Below are positions 14,048-19,150 of a DNA stretch of 19,150 nt, in pieces. The notes under the pieces were generated by a model. It worked only from the letters and a program-made list of their open reading frames with translations. It was not told the origin of the DNA and made no database searches. Both the position numbers and the translations under genes were made by a program. The first letter of the stretch is position 1; every line of letters starts with the position of its first letter. Source of the stretch: Gardnerella vaginalis (GTDB lineage Bacteria > Actinomycetota > Actinomycetes > Actinomycetales > Bifidobacteriaceae); NCBI RefSeq assembly GCF_001563665.1, contig NZ_KQ961855.1, positions 1 through 19,150 of the forward strand, given 5' to 3'.

Positions 14048-15104
14048 TCCCATCTAAATACTGCATGACTGCTTTAGCAACTGCTTCGGCTAGCTTACAA
14101 GGTACCGCATTCCCTATTTGAGTGTATATACGTCCCTTATTTCCACAAAAAATGTAATCGTCAGGAAAAGTCTGTATCTTTGCTGCTTCCTTTATCGTGA
14201 TACGCCGTAACCGCTTAGGTGCTTCCTGAAACTTTGGTTTAGTACTGCTGTTTTCTAGAGATTTGTGATATTGTGTTACCCAATCCTGATTTGCATTTCC
14301 ATACAAGTACTCTTCATCAACAAATGGAGTCTTATTACCGCCCATAGATGCGGGTAGCGTATTAGCATACTCATCAACATTTATTGGTCTTCCTTGTCCA
14401 TTAAAATACATTCCAGCGTATGGAGATTTTCTCATAATTGGATTTGTTGCAAATGTAATTTTAGCTGTACAGGTATTTGGATTACGTTCGGTACCCGCCC
14501 TTCCTAAATCTTTTAACACTTCTCTAACGCATGGAGCAGCATTTATCTGACTATGCAAAAGTTGGTGCATAGTAGCACCAAAAGTTTTATCATCACAACC
14601 CTTCAAACCTATAAAAAACACCCGTTCTCTTTTTTGTGGTACGCCATACTCAGTTGCATTCAATAAATATATTTCACAATTATATCCGATGGATCTTGCT
14701 TCATCTAAAAATCTCTCTCTAACAGACTTCCATTTTTCTAATTTGCCCAACGCCTTGACATTCTCCATGATAAACATTCGAGGCTGTACAATACTAACAA
14801 CTTTAAGGAAACTGAAAATCAACTTGCTTCGATCGTCGTCTGGATTCATTTTACCAGCAACAGAAAATCCTTGACATGGAGGACCGCCGAATACGAGATC
14901 TACACCATAATATTGAGTGAAACAATCCATTATATTATTTATATCGTCATTCACTAATTTTGTTTCAGGGTGGTTGATGCGGTATGTTTCACTTGCTTCT
15001 TTTACAAGTTCATTGGCAAAAACTACAGATACACCAGCATTTTCAAATCCAACATCCATTCCGCCAGCACCACTAAAAAGAGAGACTGCTTTTATCGGTT
15101 TCAC
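14040..15104 (-). CDS. DNA (cytosine-5) methyltransferase of a type II restriction-modification system
   Basis: Protein of 354 aa, starting with GTG at 15104; the stop of the upstream AbrB-like gene overlaps it (GTGA). All main m5C-methyltransferase motifs are present: I SLFSGAGGMDVGF (8-20, SAM binding), IV GGPPCQGFS with catalytic C77, VI MENV (113-116), VIII QKRERVFFIG (157-166), IX RRITIKEAAKIQTFPDDY, and X QIGNAVPCKLAEAVA. The variable target-recognition region lies around 200-290 (ANTLPASMGGNKTPF). It should methylate host DNA and protect it from the endonuclease encoded convergently at 12904-13995. It appears complete and functional. It sits in an operon with, and behind, a likely autoregulated AbrB-like gene, so methylase level is probably feedback-controlled. 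Confidence 0.93.
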   Translation of the reverse strand: MKPIKAVSLFSGAGGMDVGFENAGVSVVFANELVKEASETYRINHPETKLVNDDINNIMDCFTQYYGVDLVFGGPPCQGFSVAGKMNPDDDRSKLIFSFLKVVSIVQPRMFIMENVKALGKLEKWKSVRERFLDEARSIGYNCEIYLLNATEYGVPQKRERVFFIGLKGCDDKTFGATMHQLLHSQINAAPCVREVLKDLGRAGTERNPNTCTAKITFATNPIMRKSPYAGMYFNGQGRPINVDEYANTLPASMGGNKTPFVDEEYLYGNANQDWVTQYHKSLENSSTKPKFQEAPKRLRRITIKEAAKIQTFPDDYIFCGNKGRIYTQIGNAVPCKLAEAVAKAVMQYLDGKK

Positions 15105-15283
15105 TTAGTTGACTCCTTACCATTCACTTTTAGCACTAGACATTTACTATTAGAATCTAAGTAGATATCAAATTTTGTCTTTCCTTTTTCGATATTTAAG
15201 TTTGATAAAATCGTCTTAGGTAGTCTTATTCTCATATCTTGCTGTAAAACATATGTGTCTAAATATATAAATTCTTCTGTCAT
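15101..15283 (-). CDS. AbrB/MazE-like (swapped-hairpin) regulator of the methyltransferase operon
   Basis: Protein of 60 aa, with ATG preceded by AAAGGAG. The core QQDMRIRLPKTILSNLNIEKG is the AbrB/SpoVT/MazE swapped-hairpin signature (R-I-x-L/I-P-x-x-I-L... L-x-I-x-x-G), followed by KFDIYLDSNSKCLVL. Such small dimers bind DNA, often their own promoter. Its stop codon overlaps the methyltransferase GTG start by 4 bp, so the two are translationally coupled. A 14-bp inverted repeat lies on its promoter. By position it probably sets methyltransferase expression; a MazE-like antitoxin role is less likely because no toxin gene is adjacent. Confidence 0.8.
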   Translation of the reverse strand: MTEEFIYLDTYVLQQDMRIRLPKTILSNLNIEKGKTKFDIYLDSNSKCLVLKVNGKESTK

Positions 15284-15298
15284 AGTCTTCTCCTTTAC

Positions 15299-15338
15299 TA
15301 GGTTAATTTTAGCCTAATTTTAGACTAAAATCAACCTA
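15299..15338 (-). promoter_or_regulatory. Promoter and operator of the AbrB-methyltransferase operon
   Basis: On the minus strand TTGATT (15329-15334) and TAAAAT (15306-15311) are separated by exactly 17 bp, with AAAGGAG and the ATG soon after. A 14-bp inverted repeat, TAGGTTAATTTTAG (15299-15312) and CTAAAATCAACCTA (15325-15338; one mismatch), covers both boxes. A further CCTAATTTTAGA unit resembling the arms fills the spacer. The geometry strongly suggests an operator whose occupation blocks the promoter. Confidence 0.72.
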
Positions 15339-15480
15339 ACTTTTAAGCAACGCATATGAATTCCTATTGTTTTCTTAGCATCAAAACTACCGTACTAAAT
15401 CTAAAACATAGTACATTCTCATGCATAAGTTCTATTAAACTAGCTATAATACATACTCACTAAATCAAGAACATATACCT

Positions 15481-15519
15481 AAAAAAGAAAAAGTCTAGCG
15501 TAAGTTCACGCCGGACTTT
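15481..15519 (-). terminator. Intrinsic terminator after the gene remnant
   Basis: On the minus strand an interrupted stem, AAAGTC (15514-15519) plus GCGT (15508-15511) paired with ACGC (15498-15501) plus GACTTT (15490-15495), with a 2-nt internal loop on each side, is followed by a T-rich run (TTTTTCTTTTTT). It lies 40 bp beyond the stop at 15559, so it is the terminator of that remnant gene. The rest of the gene-free stretch 15339-15480 shows only AT-rich sequence; a plus-strand TATAAT at 15445-15450 has no good -35 and no gene to serve. Confidence 0.72.
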
Positions 15520-15558
15520 CATTCACGTTCTTCTGCTTAGTCAGCCTACAATAAGCCC

Positions 15559-15723
15559 TTATTTACAGTGTTCTTTTAAGCAACAACCACCAAACTTTGT
15601 ATCATTTTCTGTAAAGTCATATCTATTTTCATTACGTGTTGGATACAATGAAACCTTGCCCTTGAACTCTGAAACTATTGATCTATACTCTGAAACTTTA
15701 ACTTTGAACTCTGAAACCTTATT
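15559..15723 (-). pseudogene. C-terminal remnant of an unrecognised gene
   Basis: An open frame of 54 codons ends at TAA (15559-15561). It opens directly after an in-frame TAA at 15724 and has no usable ATG or ribosome site. The translation starts NKVSEFKVKVSEYRS and ends FTENDTKFGGCCLKEHCK. The amino-acid choice, the Cys-rich end and a terminator at the right distance suggest a true protein terminus whose front has been lost. Three 7-residue units (VSEFKVK, VSEYRSI, VSEFKGK) come from 21-bp DNA repeats. The neighbouring frame carries an ATG (at 15731), so a frameshift is possible. No family recognised. Confidence 0.4.
15664..15718 (-). repeat. Three 21-bp spaced repeats (ACTCTGAAAC)
   Basis: ACTCTGAAAC occurs at 15666-15675, 15687-15696 and 15708-15717, exactly 21 bp apart, with partly similar sequence between the copies. 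The period is seven codons in the remnant frame (V-S-E-F/Y), suggesting a heptad-like coding repeat; it is also two helical turns of DNA. Confidence 0.7.
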
Positions 15724-15732
15724 TTATCCATC

Positions 15733-15756
15733 AAAAAAGACGGTATTGATACCGCC
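15733..15756 (-). terminator. Terminator of the ClbS/DfsB-like gene
   Basis: On the minus strand GGCGGTAT-CA-ATACCGTC (15739-15756) is followed by TTTTTT (15733-15738), about 55 bp past the stop of the gene at 15811. It separates that gene from the remnant frame at 15559-15723, which therefore probably has no promoter of its own. Confidence 0.82.
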
Positions 15757-15810
15757 TTAACCATACTGACTATCCACGTTGGGGACCTAATTTTTATGCT
15801 GATTCCTTTC

Positions 15811-16329
15811 CTACATTGCCACCTTTTTCCATTTCCTGATCTTGGTTCTGAATGTTCCAAAAGGTGCAACGGTATTCACGTGAATAAACTTATACACTTC
15901 CCATACTGCTGTTTTGGTCGCTTCATCCGCCCAGACCCTCATATGTGGCTTGAACAATTCCGCCTCACTTAAGGAATCAATCATCATGTAGATTGACGTA
16001 ATATTTTCTTTTAGTCTCGCTTTTAATTCTTCTAACGACAAGTGAGCATAGGTATCAGTAAACCACTGGTATAGTTCACCCAGTTGATTCCACTTAAATT
16101 GATCAGACGGAGTATCTACCTTCCGCCCATTTTGCTCCTCTTGTTCCCATTGCAGAAGCAAGGTCGTCCAGCCGACTTGATAGGCAAGATTTTCTGCTGG
16201 AGTGCGATCGACTTCATCCACACGCTTATCTTTTAATATCTCTGGAATCACATCAAATTCAGAAATGTACTTCTCGAAAGTTTTCTTTATCTCTGATTTC
16301 AGTTCTTCTTTGCTGCTATAAGCTTTCAT
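15811..16329 (-). CDS. ClbS/DfsB family four-helix bundle protein
   Basis: Protein of 172 aa, with AAGGGGTG 5 nt before the ATG. It has the look of the ClbS/DfsB (DinB-like four-helix bundle) family: N-terminal SSKEELKSEIKKTFEKYI, then RTPAENLAYQVGWTTLLLQWEQ, the FKWNQLGELYQWF segment, and a C-terminal ATKTAVWEVYKFIHVNTVAPFGTFRTKIRKW. The length is typical and the protein appears intact. ClbS itself is a colibactin-resistance hydrolase, but most relatives are uncharacterised, so a small-molecule protection role is only a family-level guess. It is a single-gene unit with its own likely promoter and terminator. Confidence 0.85.
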   Translation of the reverse strand: MKAYSSKEELKSEIKKTFEKYISEFDVIPEILKDKRVDEVDRTPAENLAYQVGWTTLLLQWEQEEQNGRKVDTPSDQFKWNQLGELYQWFTDTYAHLSLEELKARLKENITSIYMMIDSLSEAELFKPHMRVWADEATKTAVWEVYKFIHVNTVAPFGTFRTKIRKWKKVAM

Positions 16330-16380
16330 AAAATCACCCCTTTGTTTTACTAATAACTAAGTAAAAAATCCATTATCTTA

Positions 16381-16408
16381 ATTATATGTGACAAATAAGC
16401 CCTTTAAC
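16381..16408 (-). promoter_or_regulatory. Candidate promoter of the ClbS/DfsB-like gene
   Basis: On the minus strand TATAAT (16381-16386, perfect consensus) is preceded after 16 bp by GTTAAA (16403-16408, weak -35). It is 52 nt or more from the start codon at 16329. The remainder of the intergenic stretch 16409-16500 shows nothing further. Confidence 0.45.
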
Positions 16409-16499
16409 AGCAAAGAGCACGTCCGCAGCTAGCCGATATGCTATATTGTTTTGTCTTATTATGCTGCCTATTTAATATAACGTTTTAGCTTTGAAACAT

Positions 16500-16537
16500 T
16501 AAAAAAAGATGGCTCTAACATATCGCTAGAGCCATCT
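16500..16537 (-). terminator. Terminator of the surface-protein operon
   Basis: Eleven-bp perfect arms AGATGGCTCTA (16507-16517) and TAGAGCCATCT (16527-16537) are followed on the minus strand by a T-run (16501-16507). It lies 38 bp after the stop of the wall-anchored protein gene. Confidence 0.88.
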
Positions 16538-16574
16538 TCTAATAAGCAATGCTCGTTACTTAAAACAAGCGTGC

Positions 16575-18332
16575 TTACTTATTGTTTTCTTCCATCATTT
16601 TCTTCTTACGAAGAATTGCAAGTCCAGCAATCGAGAAACCTATAGCTGCAAGCAATCCTGCAAATGATGCTGATTCACCCGTCTTAGGAATCATGCCAAT
16701 ATGCTTTTCAGGCTGCGGCTGAGGAGCTGGTGTCTGAGGATTTGGTTTAAGTTCCGGAGTCGGTGGATTAGGCACTGGATCCGGTGTCGGTGTAGGTGGG
16801 TTTGGAGTTGGATCCGGATTTGGTGCCGGAGGATTCGGAATCGGATCCGGTGTCGGCACAGAATCTTTCGTGTAAATAGCATACACAGTCATATCGCTAT
16901 TAACTTTGCTTGCTCCAGTAAACGTCTCACCCTTACCGTTTTCCTTTGTATTCCATTCCTTGAAGGTACAACCAGCCTTCGTTGGATTAGCAGGCATAGA
17001 CTCATTAGGCAACGCATCAGTATCAATAGCCATACCAGTTTCTACCTTTACTGTTGCATGCGTCTTATCGCCGTCCTTGAATGTAACCGTGCTTTGAGCA
17101 GGCTTCTTCACTTGGAAGGAATAAGAGATTTGTTTAGACTTATTTTCTTCTCCGTTCGCATCTAACCCTTTAGAATCCTGTTCAGCTGCAAAAAAGAAAT
17201 AATTGCGATTAGCACAGTTATTATCTCTTGCAGTGGTTGCTTTCACAAAATTCTCTGTGGAAGAATTGGCGAAATCATAGAAACCGGATACCGTTCCACG
17301 AATTCTATATTTTGTACCTTCAGTAGCTGTCTTTTTCACAGATAGACCAGTTACTGAAATCACGATATTGCTGGTATCTACATTTTTAACTTCTTTAATA
17401 ATGTCTTGCCATTTCTGAGTTGTTCCAGGATTATCTTTCTTCAATGTAACAATGAGTGTTTTACCATTAGTTGTCTTGGTTACATTAGCTGAAAACCCCT
17501 GAAGCCCACTAACTTTAGCAGACACATCCTTAGCTACTTCTACACCATCTGGAATATCTAACGTAAAAGCAAATCCTGCATCAACCTTACCGTAGCTATT
17601 GTGGAATTTCTCAACATCAGAGTCATTCATACCACCAACTCTTGTATAGTTTAGCGTCCAACCATTGAGATAACGCTTAAACCATGGGATACTAACTGAA
17701 AAATCAAGATTCAGTTGATCCCCAGGCTGTAGTTCACCAACCGCTTTGGAATCCGTTGCATCCTTGAGCTTTAGATCACCGTATACTTTAAGTTTATCAA
17801 CTGGATTTTTAATTTCATCTTGAGTTAATAAATCATTTTTCCCAAAGCCAAATGGGTTGACACGCTTTTCGATAGGGCTTGTAGGATGTTGTCCTGGTTT
17901 TGTATCTCCTTCTGCCGTATCTTGCCCTGCGAGATAACCATATCTTTCTTCAAAATTCATCCCAGGCAAGAACCAATACGTATTAGAGCTATTCACTATC
18001 CCCGCATTTGGAGTACTAGTCATGCCGTCTAAAGAGTTAAATGGAAAATCAGCAATCGCTGTTTTACTTGGAGAGGTTAAATACTTAGGGAATACCCCAT
18101 AATAAGTTTTCCCTGTAAAACCATCGGTTATCTCTTTCTTTTCCACATCAACCCAATACGTATTCTTTAGTGCACTATCGGTCAAATATTCAGACGGAGC
18201 AGCCAACAAATCCTTAATTAAATATGGAAGCGGTTCGCTCTTATCCGCAGCAAACACTGGTGACACAAATGCTGTTGATGCAATCAATGTGGCTGATACT
18301 ATCGTTACAGCCATATTTTTTAGTAATTTCAT
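16575..18332 (-). CDS. Cell-wall-anchored surface protein (IPKTG sorting signal, InlB-type B repeat)
   Basis: Protein of 585 aa. ATG at 18332 follows AGGAGG at 6 nt and starts a clear signal peptide (MKLLKNMAVTIVSATLIAS, cleavage near SPVFA-ADK). Residues about 30-415 are the exposed part, with PGDQLNLDFSVSIPWFKRYL and a beta-rich stretch near 260-360. About 416-490 is a Listeria-Bacteroides (InlB B) repeat: VTFKDGDKTHATVKV, then FKEWNTKENGKGETF, then MTVYAIYTKD. About 493-543 is a Pro-rich wall-spanning stalk. The end is IPKTGE, a hydrophobic helix and RKKKMMEENNK, a sortase substrate with I in place of the usual L. It probably displays an adhesin or binding domain. It is 10 bp downstream of a secreted protein gene with a similar domain. 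Confidence 0.88.
   Translation of the reverse strand: MKLLKNMAVTIVSATLIASTAFVSPVFAADKSEPLPYLIKDLLAAPSEYLTDSALKNTYWVDVEKKEITDGFTGKTYYGVFPKYLTSPSKTAIADFPFNSLDGMTSTPNAGIVNSSNTYWFLPGMNFEERYGYLAGQDTAEGDTKPGQHPTSPIEKRVNPFGFGKNDLLTQDEIKNPVDKLKVYGDLKLKDATDSKAVGELQPGDQLNLDFSVSIPWFKRYLNGWTLNYTRVGGMNDSDVEKFHNSYGKVDAGFAFTLDIPDGVEVAKDVSAKVSGLQGFSANVTKTTNGKTLIVTLKKDNPGTTQKWQDIIKEVKNVDTSNIVISVTGLSVKKTATEGTKYRIRGTVSGFYDFANSSTENFVKATTARDNNCANRNYFFFAAEQDSKGLDANGEENKSKQISYSFQVKKPAQSTVTFKDGDKTHATVKVETGMAIDTDALPNESMPANPTKAGCTFKEWNTKENGKGETFTGASKVNSDMTVYAIYTKDSVPTPDPIPNPPAPNPDPTPNPPTPTPDPVPNPPTPELKPNPQTPAPQPQPEKHIGMIPKTGESASFAGLLAAIGFSIAGLAILRKKKMMEENNK
16702..16857 (-). repeat. Proline-rich tandem repeat coding for the surface-protein stalk
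   Basis: Degenerate repeats encode units such as PNPDPTPNPPTP and PTPDPVPNPP. GGATCCGG-type and GGTGTCGG-type blocks recur in the DNA. The region spaces the exposed part of the protein from the wall, and its copy number could vary between strains. Confidence 0.75.
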
Positions 18333-18342
18333 ACAAAGCCTC

Positions 18343-19101
18343 CTACGGTCTCTTGATTTCAAGTGACTTTAATGGGGAGGTGATGTTAACGATTGGATCA
18401 CTAACTGGGTGATTGCCAAATTTGTATAATTGACAAATTCCTGAACCAGTTATAGTTCCAAGTAATTCTTCTTTTCCTTCTACGGTATATGGGATATTTA
18501 CGTTAATTTCGTGCCCAGTTTGATTACGTTCACTTTCTACAAGCTTAAAGAATTCTTGATAATCATTCCAATTTCCTAATTGAATGGTGATAACAACTGA
18601 ATTATCCTTTTCTACATATTCAGCCTCAATGCCACTGATAGCAGATGAATTTTCCGTAGCTTTAATTCCCGTCTTATCAACGTGGAAGTTAGAAGGGAAT
18701 TTTACCGTATACTGAGCAATAGGGAACTTTTCACCTTCACTAGACATGATTATATTTTCAAATTTCCAAGGTCCAAAACCTTGTCCTTTTATTTCTTTCT
18801 CATATACTTTGTAGGCTCCTTCAAAAAGGTCAGCAGCTTCCACGCTTGCGCTTATAGTACCTGTATAAGAGTCTTTTTGCCCTTCAATTGGCGTGACGGG
18901 AGATGCAGTTACAGTCTTACTCACATCAACGGTTCCTGTAATTTTCTTTAAGAAAAAGGATCCGCTTACGTTTAATTGACTATCAACTTTATATACAAGT
19001 TGTCCTTCAGCCGCAAACGCTTGCGTAGTTCCGGCCATTACACCAAATGCTACTAATGTTGCCATCAATAGACCCATCGTCTTTTTTACTAATGTTTTCA
19101 T
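18343..19101 (-). CDS. Secreted protein, companion of the wall-anchored protein
   Basis: Protein of 252 aa, with ATG preceded by AAGGAGG. The N-terminus is a signal peptide (MKTLVKKTMGLLMATLVAFG, cleavage likely at TQAFA-AEG). There is no sorting signal or transmembrane end, so it should be secreted or held by another protein. The rest is beta-rich. Residues about 125-225 (YTVKFPSNFHVDKTGIKA, then ISGIEAEYVEKDNSVVITI, then INVNIPYTVEG and LGTITGSG) resemble in order and spacing residues about 250-355 of the wall-anchored protein (LDIPDGVEVAKDVSAKVSG, then GKTLIVTL, then IVISVTGLSV and IRGTVSGF). They may be duplicates that work as a pair. Family not recognised. A promoter may lie in 19102-19150 but is cut by the window edge. 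Confidence 0.75.
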   Translation of the reverse strand: MKTLVKKTMGLLMATLVAFGVMAGTTQAFAAEGQLVYKVDSQLNVSGSFFLKKITGTVDVSKTVTASPVTPIEGQKDSYTGTISASVEAADLFEGAYKVYEKEIKGQGFGPWKFENIIMSSEGEKFPIAQYTVKFPSNFHVDKTGIKATENSSAISGIEAEYVEKDNSVVITIQLGNWNDYQEFFKLVESERNQTGHEINVNIPYTVEGKEELLGTITGSGICQLYKFGNHPVSDPIVNITSPLKSLEIKRP

Positions 19102-19150
19102 ATTTTCCTCCTTATCAATCTAATAATGTTCTTTTTATTGTTTTGAAAAA

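Noticed and set aside
15101..15283. MazE-type antitoxin of a toxin-antitoxin pair
   Set aside because: No toxin-like gene is next to it; it is coupled to a methyltransferase and has an operator on its own promoter, which fits a regulator better.
15664..15718. Short CRISPR-like array because of regularly spaced ACTCTGAAAC
   Set aside because: The repeat unit is only 10 bp with an 11-bp gap, the gaps are similar to each other, and no cas gene is near; a coding heptad repeat explains it.
15675..15869. Minus-strand 64-codon frame through the terminator at 15733-15756
   Set aside because: It overlaps the end of the ClbS/DfsB-like gene and runs through a strong terminator hairpin, and its translation looks random.
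16701..17165. Plus-strand open frame of 154 codons opposite the surface protein
   Set aside because: It is the antisense of the proline-rich repeat and B-repeat, giving Arg/Trp-rich low-complexity translation, with no ribosome site.

Overview
The window looks like the chromosome of a low-GC Gram-positive (Firmicutes-type) bacterium. The signs are near-consensus GGAGG ribosome binding sites before most genes, an LPXTG-like sorting signal (IPKTG) on a surface protein, Firmicutes-phage families (DUF1492, AntA/KilAC, VirE-type primase-helicase, DUF4406, VRR-NUC, SNF2 helicase), and U-tailed intrinsic terminators. I cannot name the genus. There is no rRNA, tRNA, integrase, terminase or structural phage gene here.

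Positions 82-9264 (minus strand) hold a prophage early/replication block. A 207-aa unknown protein comes first, then an AntA/KilAC antirepressor, a DUF4406 protein, a primase-helicase, a small unknown protein, a VRR-NUC nuclease, an SNF2-type helicase and a DUF1492 sigma-like regulator. Most of these overlap or abut. The exception is a 230-bp gap at 4952-5182 that carries seven GGACAA/TTGTCC copies and an AT-rich tract, which may be the replication origin. Downstream, behind its own terminator and candidate promoter, is a 773-aa DUF1906 lysin-like protein with peptidoglycan-binding repeats and a large C-terminal region I do not recognise.

Positions 9265-9665 are the divergent control region. 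The leader of the minus-strand operon can fold in mutually exclusive ways. One fold buries the Shine-Dalgarno of the 207-aa gene; the other frees it. This is the best candidate for an undescribed element in the window. Facing the other way is a strong extended -10 promoter.

Positions 9666-15338 are a compact, AT-rich defence island. A plus-strand run of four genes joined by short overlaps encodes an ABC-three-component (ABC-3C) system followed by an XRE regulator. The ABC-3C part comprises a treble-clef/HNH-like protein that has lost its catalytic residues, a small middle component and a DUF2326 ATPase. The next gene, 48 bp further on, resembles SacI-family restriction endonucleases. Convergent to it, across a shared bidirectional terminator, lie an m5C DNA methyltransferase and an overlapping AbrB-like regulator. 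A 14-bp inverted repeat sits exactly on the AbrB promoter. The layout suggests a restriction-modification system and an ABC-3C system combined into one prophage-borne cargo, with separate regulators for the restriction and modification arms.

Positions 15339-19150 look like host or general accessory sequence, all on the minus strand: a remnant of an unrecognised gene with 21-bp (7-residue) repeats, a ClbS/DfsB-family protein, and a two-gene surface operon encoding a secreted protein and a cell-wall-anchored protein that appear to share a domain.
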